The notes beneath the pieces are model-generated. The model made no database searches. It was not told the DNA's origin and was given only the letters and a program-made list of their open reading frames with translations. A DNA stretch of 32,010 bases from Marmoricola sp. (GTDB lineage Bacteria; Actinomycetota; Actinomycetes; Propionibacteriales; Nocardioidaceae), in NCBI GenBank assembly GCA_025964795.1, contig JAOPYC010000016.1:1-32010 (forward strand), in the 5' to 3' direction. Below, one piece after another: positions 7,764 through 15,306 of this stretch (the first letter of the stretch is position 1; each line of letters starts with the position of its first letter). A program made the translations under genes and the position numbers.

Positions 7764-9266
7764 TCAGCCGATGTCTGCGGGGTTCCTCCTCGCGGCCCGT
7801 TTGGCGGGCTTCTTCGCCGCGGCCTTCTTCGCCGCTGGCTTCTTCGCGGGTGTCTTCTTCGCGGGCGCCTTCTTCGCGGGCTTCACGGCCGCGTAGAGGG
7901 CGTCCAGCTCCTCGGGGAACTTCTCGGTGAGCTTCCAGGGCTGCGGCACCAGCTCGCGGCAGCCGATCACGCCGACGTGCATCTTCGTCTCGCTCGACAT
8001 CACGGTGATGTTCAGGCCGGCACCGTGGAAGATTGGCCCGAGCGGGTAGAGCCCCTCGATCTTGGCGCCCATGAAGAACAGCGGCACCGGCGGACCGGGC
8101 ACGTTGGAGATCACCAGGTTGTGGATCACCGGGCCGGAGTCGGCCAGCTTCAGCGACGAGACCACGCGCACCGCCAGGCCGAACGTGCGCGGCGCGGCGA
8201 ACTCGGCCCAGTCCTGCAGGGTGTGCGCCGGGATGGCCTTGTGGTGGTCCTTGGCGTTGGTGTTTCCCTCGGACACCTGGGCCAACCGCTCGAGCGGGTC
8301 GGCGACGTCGGTGCCGAGCCGGGAGAAGATCGTGGAGACCTGGTTGCTGCCGCTCTTCTTCGACTTGCCGCGCACCGAGACCGGGACCGAGGCCACCAGC
8401 GAGCTGGTGGGCAGCTCGTCGCGCTCCTCGAGGTAGCGGCGCAGCGCCCCGCCGCAGACGGTGATCACGACGTCGTTGACCGTGGCGCCCTCGACCGCGT
8501 TCTTGATCTCCTTGATCTTCTCCAGGGAGATGTCCTCGATGGCGATCGAGCGGTGCCCGGTGATGGTGCCGTTGAACGAGGTGCGCGGCGCGGTGAGCGG
8601 CGCGGCCATCGCCGTACCGCTGCGGGCGCGGCTGATCGTGCGGGTGAGCACGCCCGCGGTGGGCGCCACCAGCTTGGCCGCGAGGACCGGCTTGGTCAGG
8701 TTGGCCACCACGCCGCGCGCGAACAGCTCGGTGTCGCCCGGCTCGCGCTGCTCGTGGCGCTTCGGTGCGCTCTCCAGCGGCGGGGCGTCCGGCTCCAGGC
8801 TGCACATGTAGGAGATCGCGTTGGCGCCGGAGACGCCGTCCACGGTGGAGTGGTGCATCTTGGTGAAGACGGCGATCTTGCCGGACTCGAGGCCCTCGAT
8901 CACGAAGAACTCCCACAGCGGCCGCGAGCGGTCGAGCGGGATGCCGGCGATGTGCCCGCACAGGTCGGCCAGCTCCGCGTCGCCACCCGGCGAGGGCAGC
9001 GCCATCCGGTGCACGTGCCGGTCGATGTCGAAGTCGTCGGCGGCCACCCAGACCGGGTGGTCGATGCCCAGCGGCACCTGCTTGAGCTTGCGGTGGAACA
9101 TCGGTACGCCGGAGATGCGCCGCTCCAGCTCGGCCTTGAACGTCTCGTAGCGGTAGCCGTCGGGGATGGTGTCGGGGTCGAGCAGGATCACCCCGCACAC
9201 GTGCAGCAGCTGCGACGAGGTCTCCAGGTAGAGGAAGCTTGCGTCGAGGCCACTGAGTCTTTCCAT
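7764..9266 (-). CDS. Wax ester synthase/diacylglycerol acyltransferase (WS/DGAT) with lysine-rich tail
   Basis: Transfers acyl groups from acyl-CoA to an alcohol or diacylglycerol, making storage lipid. The 500-residue protein starts MERLSGLDASFLYLE, typical of the family, and carries the catalytic HHSTVDG (138-144, HHxxxDG). The C-terminal catalytic half has VSNVPGPPVPLFFMGAKI and the LNITVMSS strand. After about residue 460 the chain ends in some 40 residues of AKKxPAK-type repeats and basic residues, like histone H1-type tails in actinobacterial DNA-binding proteins. Most WS/DGATs end without this. A KstR-type operator lies 24 bp upstream of the start, shared with the divergent esterase gene. 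It is convergent with the hydrolase gene, 6 nt apart. It resembles mycobacterial Rv0221-type enzymes, which also sit beside lipC. Confidence 0.92.
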   Translation of the reverse strand: MERLSGLDASFLYLETSSQLLHVCGVILLDPDTIPDGYRYETFKAELERRISGVPMFHRKLKQVPLGIDHPVWVAADDFDIDRHVHRMALPSPGGDAELADLCGHIAGIPLDRSRPLWEFFVIEGLESGKIAVFTKMHHSTVDGVSGANAISYMCSLEPDAPPLESAPKRHEQREPGDTELFARGVVANLTKPVLAAKLVAPTAGVLTRTISRARSGTAMAAPLTAPRTSFNGTITGHRSIAIEDISLEKIKEIKNAVEGATVNDVVITVCGGALRRYLEERDELPTSSLVASVPVSVRGKSKKSGSNQVSTIFSRLGTDVADPLERLAQVSEGNTNAKDHHKAIPAHTLQDWAEFAAPRTFGLAVRVVSSLKLADSGPVIHNLVISNVPGPPVPLFFMGAKIEGLYPLGPIFHGAGLNITVMSSETKMHVGVIGCRELVPQPWKLTEKFPEELDALYAAVKPAKKAPAKKTPAKKPAAKKAAAKKPAKRAARRNPADIG

Positions 9267-9289
9267 GGGCCGGATTGTAGGACGGAATG

Positions 9290-9303
9290 TGAAACACGTT
9301 CTA
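9290..9303. promoter_or_regulatory. KstR-type operator between WS/DGAT and esterase genes
   Basis: TGAAACACGTTCTA fits TnnAACnnGTTnnA. It lies in the 100-nt gap between two divergent genes, 24 bp from the WS/DGAT start and 51 bp upstream of the predicted esterase -10 box. Confidence 0.85.
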
Positions 9304-9353
9304 GTTATCCTGCAGGTCGGTCATCTCACAGCCGGAGACCCGTAACCCCCGGC

Positions 9354-9359
9354 TAGCGT
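9354..9359 (+). promoter_or_regulatory. Predicted -10 element of a leaderless esterase transcript
   Basis: TAGCGT stands 7 nt before ATG9367 and there is no Shine-Dalgarno. This is the usual arrangement of actinobacterial leaderless mRNAs, and it favours ATG9367 over the GTG at 9358, which lies inside the hexamer. Confidence 0.6.
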
Positions 9360-9366
9360 GCAGCCC

Positions 9367-10656
9367 ATGACCTTTCGTCGCCGCCAGGTGATCGCCGCCG
9401 CGCTCACCGCCAACGCCCTGCGTCCCGTGGCCGGACGCTACGCCTCCATCCCCGCGTTCTTCGCCGGCTGGCTGGCCAGCGAGCTCGCCCCCCAGCTGCT
9501 GGTGGCGTCGCTGGCCGACACCGCGGCGGAGCTGACCGTACGACGGGGCCGCCTCTCCAGCCCGCTCGGCCTCGGGCTGGCCGCCTTCACCACCGGCGGC
9601 CTCGGCTACCTGATCGTGAACGCCAACCGCGCGGCGACCCACGTCGAGAGCAACCTGCGCGACGGACTCGGCGACGACTACCTCGAAGGTCTGGAGGACG
9701 CGCCCACCGCCGAGGACGTGCGCACCCGCCTGCGCGAGGTGGCCCGGCCGTTCAAGCTGACCCAGCCCGACGTCGAGGTGATCCGCGACATCAACTACAC
9801 CGAGGGCGGGAAGCGGGCGCGGCTGGACATCTACCGCCCCCAGGGCGTGGACCTCGAGAACGCCCCGGTGCTCGTCCAGGTGCACGGCGGCGCCTGGACG
9901 ATCGGCACCAAGGAGCAGCAGGGCCTGATCCTGATGAACCGGATGGCCCGGCGCGGCTGGATCTGCGTGGCGATGAACTACCGCCTGGCCCCGAAGCACC
10001 CGTGGCCCGCGCAGATCGTCGATGTGAAGAAGGCGATCGCCTGGACGCGGAAGAACATCACGTCCTACGGCGGGGACCCGTCGTACCTCGTGATCACGGG
10101 CGGCAGCGCCGGTGGCCACCTCGCGGCGCTGGCCGCGCTGACACCGGGCGAGGCCGACTACCAGCCCGGCTTCGAGGACGCGGACACCAGCGTCGCGGGC
10201 TGCGTGCCGTTCTACGGGATCTACGACCTGGGCGGCATCACCGGCCTGAAGAGCGCGGTGGCGATGCGCGACTACTTCCTGGCGTCGCGGGTGTTCAAGA
10301 AGGACCCGAAGACCCACCTCCAGGACTTCGTGCAGGCCTCGCCCCTGGCGCACGTCTCCCCCGAGGCACCCGACTTCTTGGTGCTGCACGGCAAGAACGA
10401 CTCCCTCGTTGACGTCCGCCAGGCGCGCGTCTTCGTGGAGAAGCTGAAGGCCGAGTCGAAGGCGACGGTGACCTACGCGGAGTTCCCGGGGACCCAGCAC
10501 GCGTTCGAGGTGTTCGGCTCGATCCGCAGCCACGCCGTGATCCGGGCCGTCGAGCGCTGGCTGCTGCACCACCGCGCGGCGTTCGTCCGCGGTGACGCCC
10601 AGACGTCGGCCGCGACCGCAGCCGGGGCCTCGGCCGCGACCTCAGCCGCGGGGTAG
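9367..10656 (+). CDS. LipC-like esterase/lipase of the hormone-sensitive-lipase type
   Basis: 429-residue carboxylester hydrolase. Residues 1 to about 90 are a hydrophobic N-terminal region (ALTANALRPVAG, IPAFFAGWLASELAPQLL, GLGYLIVNANRA) that probably anchors the protein to the membrane. The catalytic domain follows: oxyanion HGGAW (172-176), NYRLAPKHPWP, nucleophile GGSAGG (Ser246), a likely Asp in LHGKNDSLVD and His in PGTQHAFEVF. The C-terminal 20 residues are an Ala/Thr/Ser repeat encoded by a 24-bp tandem duplication. The arrangement resembles mycobacterial LipC, also next to a WS/DGAT gene. The divergent KstR-type operator suggests sterol induction; hydrolysis of sterol or fatty esters is an inference. 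Its 3' end overlaps that of the fadE34-like gene by 15 nt. Confidence 0.88.
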   Translation: MTFRRRQVIAAALTANALRPVAGRYASIPAFFAGWLASELAPQLLVASLADTAAELTVRRGRLSSPLGLGLAAFTTGGLGYLIVNANRAATHVESNLRDGLGDDYLEGLEDAPTAEDVRTRLREVARPFKLTQPDVEVIRDINYTEGGKRARLDIYRPQGVDLENAPVLVQVHGGAWTIGTKEQQGLILMNRMARRGWICVAMNYRLAPKHPWPAQIVDVKKAIAWTRKNITSYGGDPSYLVITGGSAGGHLAALAALTPGEADYQPGFEDADTSVAGCVPFYGIYDLGGITGLKSAVAMRDYFLASRVFKKDPKTHLQDFVQASPLAHVSPEAPDFLVLHGKNDSLVDVRQARVFVEKLKAESKATVTYAEFPGTQHAFEVFGSIRSHAVIRAVERWLLHHRAAFVRGDAQTSAATAAGASAATSAAG

Positions 10657-12741
10657 CCCGAGGATCCGCTCCCCCGCCACGTTGCGCAGCACCTGCGTGG
10701 TGCCGCCGGCGATCGACAGGCACCGGGTGGTCAGCTGCTCGTGCAGCGCCTGGCGGGCGACCTCGTCGCCCGCGAACAGTCGGTCGCCGAGCAGGGTGAC
10801 GACGAGCTCGGCCGAGTCCTGGCGGCTGCGTACGCCGACCAGCTTGGCCACGCTCGACTCCGCACCCGGTCCCTGGCCGGACAGGGAGCGCAGGGTGGCC
10901 CGGGTGCTGAGCAGGGACACGACGGTCGCCCACGCCACCGCTCGACCGACCGCCACCCGGTCGTCGGTCGCACCCGAGGCGAGCAACGAGACGGCGCGTT
11001 CGGGAGAGTCACCCAGCCGGGAGCCGGCCATGGCGACCCGCTCGTTGGCCAGGGTCGTCCGGGCCAGCCTCCAGCCGCCGTCGACCTCGCCGACCACGCA
11101 GTCGTCGGGCACGAACACGTCGTCGAGGAAGACCTCGTTGAACATCGCCTGGCCGGTGAGCTCGCGCAGCGGCCGTACGTCGATGCCCTCGCTGCGCATG
11201 TCGACCAGGAAGTAGGTGATGCCCGCGTGCTGCCTCACCTCGGCGTTGGTGCGCGCGAGGCAGATGCCCCAGTCGGACCGCTCGGCGAGCGAGGTCCACA
11301 CCTTCTGGCCGGAGAGCCGCCAGCCGCCGATTCCGTCGGTCGAGCCCTCCCCGTCGGTCGCGCTGGTCGAGACCCGGGTCGCCTTGGTGCGCAGCGAGGC
11401 CAGGTCGGAGCCGGCGCCCGGCTCGCTGAACAGCTGGCACCACTCGATCTCGCCGCGCAGGGTCGGGCCCACGAAGCGCTCGCGCTGCTCGTCGGTGCCG
11501 TGCGCCAGGATCGTCGGGGCCGCCCAGGCCCCGATCCGGAGGTCGGGTCGCTCCACGCCCGCGCGGGCCAGCTCCTGGTCGATGACCAGCTGGTCGACCG
11601 GGCTCGCGCCCCGCCCGTGCGGCTTCGGCCAGTGCGGGGTGAGGTAGCCGGTCTCGGCCAGGGCGCCGCGTCGCTGGTCCTCGGGGAGGCCGGCGATCCG
11701 GGTCGCCTCGGCGCGCACCGCCTCCCGGGTGGACTGGTCGGCGTCGCCGAGCTCGACGGCGAGCTCCCGTCGTACGTCCTGGGTCGCGAGGTCCGCGAGT
11801 CGCCCGGCGAAGCGGCCCGAGGAGCCGACCAGGCTGCGCAGGGCGATCGCCCGCCGGAGGTAGAGGTGGGCGTCGTGCTCGAAGGTGAACCCGATGCCGC
11901 CGAGCACCTGGATGCAGGCCTGGGCGACAACGACCGCGCCGTCGAAGCAGACGGTGCCCGCGACGAGGGCGGCGAACTCCTGCTGGGCCGGGTCGTCGGT
12001 GGCTGCCGTGGCCGCGTCCCAGGCGGCCGCGGTCACCGACTCGCTGTGCTCCAGCATCTCGGCGCACAGGTGCTTGATCGCCTGGAAGGCGCCGATCTTC
12101 TGGCCGAACTGCTCGCGTACGCCGGCGTACTCCACCGCCGTGTCCAGGCACCACCGGGCGACCCCGGACGCCTCGGCGGCGGCCAGCGTCACGACGGCCT
12201 GGTGCAGCCGCGCCGGCGTGAGCCCGGGAACGACGTCGCCGCTGCCCAGGTCCGCGGTCGTCGTACGACGGGTGAGGTCGGGGTCGAGCGCCGGCGTCAG
12301 CTCCACACCCCCCAGCGGCACCAGCCGCACTTCGTCACCGTCGACGACGAGCGCGTGCGTCGCGCCCGGGGCGTCGTGGGCGACGCCGTCGCCGGCCAGC
12401 GCCAGGGCCACCCGCATCTCCCCGGCGGCGACGGACCCGGCCAGTTCGCCCAGGACGAGGGAGGCGACGGCGGTCCCGAGCAGCGGGCCGGGCAGCAGCG
12501 CGGACGCGGCGGCCTCGAGCGCCACGGCGAGGTCGGCGACCGAGCCACCGGCACCCCCCTCCTCCTCGGGTACGGCGATGCCGGCCAGCCCCATCGCGGC
12601 CACGGCCGCGGAGTGCTCCGTGAACCCGGCGAGGGGGTCGTCCTCCACCGCCCGGGCCGCCTCGATGCCCCCGAGGGAGCCGGCCCACTTCGAGAAGGTC
12701 GCAGCGAGCTCGGCGTGGTCGTCACTGATCCCGATCGGCAC
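10642..12741 (-). CDS. fadE34: FadE34/ChsE3-type double-length acyl-CoA dehydrogenase
   Basis: FAD-dependent dehydrogenase of sterol or bile-acid side-chain CoA esters. The 699-residue chain holds two dehydrogenase units. The first half contains VREQFGQKIGAFQAIKHLCAE and QVLGGIGFTFEHDAHLYLRR; the second contains WCQLFSEPGAGSDLASLRTKA, GQKVWTSLAERSDWG, FLDDVFVPDDCVVGEVDGGW and a C-terminal GGTTQVLRNVAGERILGLPRG. FadE34 of M. tuberculosis has the same one-chain layout and similar length. The start is GTG12741 after a GAGGAGG ribosome site; an upstream in-frame ATG at 12780 would place the KstR operator inside the coding sequence. Residues about 456-470 (VSTSATDGEGSTDG) are an insertion caused by the 23-bp repeat, absent at the same place in ChsE2. 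It is single-gene and KstR-controlled. Confidence 0.88.
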   Translation of the reverse strand: MPIGISDDHAELAATFSKWAGSLGGIEAARAVEDDPLAGFTEHSAAVAAMGLAGIAVPEEEGGAGGSVADLAVALEAAASALLPGPLLGTAVASLVLGELAGSVAAGEMRVALALAGDGVAHDAPGATHALVVDGDEVRLVPLGGVELTPALDPDLTRRTTTADLGSGDVVPGLTPARLHQAVVTLAAAEASGVARWCLDTAVEYAGVREQFGQKIGAFQAIKHLCAEMLEHSESVTAAAWDAATAATDDPAQQEFAALVAGTVCFDGAVVVAQACIQVLGGIGFTFEHDAHLYLRRAIALRSLVGSSGRFAGRLADLATQDVRRELAVELGDADQSTREAVRAEATRIAGLPEDQRRGALAETGYLTPHWPKPHGRGASPVDQLVIDQELARAGVERPDLRIGAWAAPTILAHGTDEQRERFVGPTLRGEIEWCQLFSEPGAGSDLASLRTKATRVSTSATDGEGSTDGIGGWRLSGQKVWTSLAERSDWGICLARTNAEVRQHAGITYFLVDMRSEGIDVRPLRELTGQAMFNEVFLDDVFVPDDCVVGEVDGGWRLARTTLANERVAMAGSRLGDSPERAVSLLASGATDDRVAVGRAVAWATVVSLLSTRATLRSLSGQGPGAESSVAKLVGVRSRQDSAELVVTLLGDRLFAGDEVARQALHEQLTTRCLSIAGGTTQVLRNVAGERILGLPRG
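11335..11375. repeat. 23-bp repeat copy plus partial copy in the fadE34-like gene
   Basis: A full copy at 11353-11375 (GTCGGTCGCGCTGGTCGAG then ACCC) is preceded by a partial copy at 11335-11350 (GTCGGTCGAGCCCTCC). Together they encode VSTSATDGEGSTDG, an insertion between the LRTKA strand and GWRLSGQKVW. Confidence 0.8.
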
Positions 12742-12761
12742 GCTGGCCTCCTCGCCAAAAC

Positions 12762-12775
12762 TAGAACGTGTTCCA
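12762..12775. promoter_or_regulatory. KstR-type operator of the fadE34-like gene
   Basis: TAGAACGTGTTCCA fits TnnAACnnGTTnnA with one mismatch in symmetry. It is 20 bp upstream of the GTG start of the acyl-CoA dehydrogenase gene on the minus strand, and 75 bp upstream of the -10 box of the divergent methyltransferase gene. Confidence 0.88.
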
Positions 12776-12850
12776 ATCATGCCACGTCCCGGGACGTCAT
12801 ACGAGCTGGTTCCCGGGGCGACCAGTTCGGATGACGTCCGCCCGGCGACC

Positions 12851-12856
12851 TAGGCT
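12851..12856 (+). promoter_or_regulatory. Predicted -10 element of a leaderless methyltransferase transcript
   Basis: TAGGCT followed by six bases and then GTG12863, with no ribosome site. This is the canonical spacing of actinobacterial leaderless genes and supports the GTG start over the ATG at 12872. Confidence 0.65.
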
Positions 12857-12862
12857 GCCGCC

Positions 12863-13516
12863 GTGACTTTGATGCCCGCCGACCTGCTCGCCCACGCCCG
12901 TGCCGCGAAGGGCTTCATGCCCGAGGACGAGGGCGCCTTCCTGCACGCCATCGCGCTCGAGCACCTGGCCGACGGGCCGGGGCTCGAGGTCGGCACCTAC
13001 TGCGGCAAGTCGGCGATCTACCTGGGCGCCGCGGCCCGGGCCGTCGACGGCATCGTGTTCACCCTCGACCACCACCGCGGCTCCGAGGAGAACCAGGCCG
13101 GCTGGGAGCACCACGACGAGACCCTGGTCGACGCCGAGCTCGGCCGGATGGACACCCTGCCGGTGTTCCGCCGGACGCTCGCGCTGGCCGGGCTGGAGGA
13201 CGAGGTGGTCGCCGTCGTCGGCCGCTCCACGACGGTCGCCGCCCACTGGCGGTCACCGCTCTCGCTGCTCTTCGTCGACGGCGGTCACGCCGAGGTGCAC
13301 GCCCAGAACGACTACACCGGGTTCGCCCGCTGGCTGATGCCCGGCGGCGCGCTGGTCATCCACGACGTCTTCGAGCGGCCCGAGGACGGTGGGCAGGCGC
13401 CGTTCCACGTGTGGCAGCGCGCGGTCGCGAGCGGCGCGTTCGAGCCGGCCGGCACCGTGGGGTCGATGCGGGTGCTGAGCCGCAGCTCAGGAACGGCTGG
13501 AGAGCACGTCGGCTGA
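12863..13516 (+). CDS. Class I SAM-dependent methyltransferase (Methyltransf_24-like)
   Basis: 217-residue predicted O-methyltransferase. The SAM-binding motif I is LEVGTYCGKSAIYLG, followed by the acidic strand end VFTLDHHRGSEEN. LLFVDGGHAEVHAQNDY and LMPGGALVIHDVFE form the metal-site and post-motif region seen in small cephalosporin-hydroxylase/rhamnosyl-methyltransferase-like enzymes. The substrate is unknown. The gene is leaderless and divergent from fadE34. Its last 30 nt overlap the 3' end of the convergent alpha/alpha-barrel gene, so it is a physical neighbour of the glycosyltransferase unit and could act on the same product. That link is inference. Confidence 0.82.
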   Translation: MTLMPADLLAHARAAKGFMPEDEGAFLHAIALEHLADGPGLEVGTYCGKSAIYLGAAARAVDGIVFTLDHHRGSEENQAGWEHHDETLVDAELGRMDTLPVFRRTLALAGLEDEVVAVVGRSTTVAAHWRSPLSLLFVDGGHAEVHAQNDYTGFARWLMPGGALVIHDVFERPEDGGQAPFHVWQRAVASGAFEPAGTVGSMRVLSRSSGTAGEHVG

Positions 13517-14587
13517 CGCGTCCTCCGGGCAGCCGCACTCCAGGCCGATCTCGCGGAAGGGCGCGGCCAGGGTGTCGCCGCGCATGATCCCCGAGGCGGG
13601 TGAGGTGCGGGAGAGCTCGTCGGCCGCGAGGATCACGGCCGCGGCGGTGTACGTCGTCTGCTCGCCGGGCCAGAACACGTTCTCCGGGTGCACCGAGCCG
13701 GTCCAGTAGCTGCCGTTCTCGTGGCGCAGGTGCTGCATCTCGGCGTACAGCCCCAGGGCGCGGTCGCGGTCGTCCAGGCAGTCCAGCGCCATCACCAGCT
13801 CGCAGGTCTCGGCACCGGTCACCCAGGGGTTGGCGTCGACGCACCGGATGCCCAGGCCGGGCATCACGAAGTCGTCCCAGCGGGTCGCGATCAGGTCGAG
13901 CCCGGCCTGGCCGCGGACGGCGCCACCGAGCACGGGGTAGTACCAGTCCATCGAGAACGTGGACTTGTCCAGGAACAGGTCGCGGTGCTCGCGCAGCGCG
14001 TGCCCCAGCCGGCCGCCGGCGAGCTCCCACTCCGGCTGCTGGTCGCCGACCAGCTCGGCGAGCGCCACCCCGGCCCGCAGCGACTGGTAGATGCTCGAGG
14101 ACCCGGCCAGCAGCGCCTCCTCGTTGACGCCCGCGGGCCCGTCGCCATCCCACTCCTGCGACCAGGCGATGCCCCCGAACGGCAGCTGCATGCCGACCAC
14201 GTAGTCCAGGCCGCGGCGTACGACGGGCCACAGCCGCTCCACGAACGCGAGGTCCCGGCGGAGCATCCAGTGGTGCCAGACGCCGACCGCGAGGTAGGCG
14301 CACATGTTGGTCTCGGCGCTGGCGTCCTCGACCTCACCGGCCACGATCTTCATCGCCCAGGTGCCGTCGTGGCGCTGGTGGCGCACGCACCAGTCGTACG
14401 CCGCCTCCGCGGCCTCGACCTCGCCCGCCACGAGCAGAGCCATCGCCGCCTCGACGTGGTTCCAGACGTCGACGTGCTCGCCCGTGGTCCACGGGACGGC
14501 GCCGTCGGCCTCCTGCATCGAGGCGATCGACGCAGCGGTCTCCGCGACCTGTGCGCTGGTCAGGACGCCCGGGACCGAAGGGATCAT
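13487..14587 (-). CDS. Alpha/alpha-barrel protein of the prenyltransferase/squalene-cyclase-like fold
   Basis: 366-residue protein with repeated helical motifs: SIASMQEADGAVPWTTGEHVD, WCVRHQRHDGTWAMKI, GLDYVVGMQLPFGGIAWSQE, and MQHLRHENGSYWTGSV. The Q-x-x-DG-x-W and GS-Y/W repeats are typical of (alpha/alpha)6 barrels shared by terpene cyclases, prenyltransferase beta subunits and some glycoside hydrolases. Such proteins are often named 'prenyltransferase' automatically, but no DxDD cyclase motif or zinc site of a prenyltransferase is evident, and a carbohydrate-related role fits the neighbours better. The ATG overlaps the preceding methyltransferase stop by 4 nt (ATGA), so it is translationally coupled as third gene of the unit. 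No signal peptide. Function unknown. Confidence 0.75.
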   Translation of the reverse strand: MIPSVPGVLTSAQVAETAASIASMQEADGAVPWTTGEHVDVWNHVEAAMALLVAGEVEAAEAAYDWCVRHQRHDGTWAMKIVAGEVEDASAETNMCAYLAVGVWHHWMLRRDLAFVERLWPVVRRGLDYVVGMQLPFGGIAWSQEWDGDGPAGVNEEALLAGSSSIYQSLRAGVALAELVGDQQPEWELAGGRLGHALREHRDLFLDKSTFSMDWYYPVLGGAVRGQAGLDLIATRWDDFVMPGLGIRCVDANPWVTGAETCELVMALDCLDDRDRALGLYAEMQHLRHENGSYWTGSVHPENVFWPGEQTTYTAAAVILAADELSRTSPASGIMRGDTLAAPFREIGLECGCPEDASADVLSSRS

Positions 14588-15306
14588 GCCGGCTTGTGGA
14601 GGTAGAGCACCATGCTCTTGCCGATCATCGGGTTGAGCACCTTCTCGGCCCCGCGGGTCAGCGTGCTCCAGCGCGGGGTCCTCATGATGTCCCACACCAG
14701 CACCTGGTGGTAGGCCTTCACGATCGGGTTGTCGTCGTTGGTGACACCGACCGCACACTTGATCCACCAGTAGGGCGAGTGCAGGCCGTGGGCGTGGTCC
14801 TTGCCGTCGAACACCATGCCGGCGTTGACCAGCTTGCCGATCAGCTCCTTGTCGGAGTAGATCCGGATGTGGCCGCCCGGCACGTTGTGGTAGTCGTCGG
14901 AGAGCTTCCAGCAGACCATCTCCGGCAGCCAGCGCGGGACGGTGATCGCCATCGTGCCGCCGGGGCGCAGCACGCGGACCAGCTCCTCGATGGCCTGGAT
15001 GTCGGCGGGGATGTGCTCGAGCACCTCGGAGGCCACGACCCGGTCGAACTCGCCGTCGGCGAACGGCAGCGAGAGCGCGTCGCCCTCCTTGATGTCGGCC
15101 TCGGCGCCGAGGGGGACCTCGCCGGCCTCCTTCATCGCGCCGAACAGCTCCAGCACACCGGCCAGCTCGTCGGCGTCCTGGTCGAAGGCGATCACGTCGG
15201 CGCCGCGGCGGTACATCTCGAAGGCGTGGCGACCGGCGCCACAGCCCATGTCGATGACACGGTCGCCGGGCTCTAGGCCCAGCCGTTCGAAGTCAACGGT
15301 CAGCAC
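14584..15306 (-). CDS. Class I SAM-dependent methyltransferase (Methyltransf_11-like)
   Basis: 240-residue methyltransferase. Motif I is DRVIDMGCGAGRHAFEMYRRG, with FDQD at the end of strand 2, the D in GDALSLPFADGEFDRVVASEVLEHI as motifs II-III, and LRPGGTMAITVPRW as the post-motif. The C-terminal half (HIRIYSDKELIGKLVNAG, HSPYWWIKCAVGV) is a substrate-binding cap. GTG15306 was chosen because AGGAG lies about 8 nt upstream; a TTG at 15321 is the alternative. It overlaps the 3' end of the glycosyltransferase gene by 14 nt, so the two are co-translated. It resembles, from memory, the Rv0224c/Rv0225 methyltransferase-glycosyltransferase neighbours of mycobacteria. The substrate is unknown; a glycosylated lipid or sterol is possible. 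Confidence 0.85.
   Translation of the reverse strand: MLTVDFERLGLEPGDRVIDMGCGAGRHAFEMYRRGADVIAFDQDADELAGVLELFGAMKEAGEVPLGAEADIKEGDALSLPFADGEFDRVVASEVLEHIPADIQAIEELVRVLRPGGTMAITVPRWLPEMVCWKLSDDYHNVPGGHIRIYSDKELIGKLVNAGMVFDGKDHAHGLHSPYWWIKCAVGVTNDDNPIVKAYHQVLVWDIMRTPRWSTLTRGAEKVLNPMIGKSMVLYLHKPA

Noticed and set aside
7447-9297. 616-codon frame overlapping the WS/DGAT gene
   Set aside because: Its translation is Arg/His/Pro-rich shadow sequence, while the WS/DGAT frame has the HHxxxDG motif and family fold.
12742-12780. Upstream ATG at 12780 as start of the fadE34-like gene
   Set aside because: It would put the KstR-type operator inside the coding sequence, and a GAGGAGG ribosome site stands right before GTG12741.
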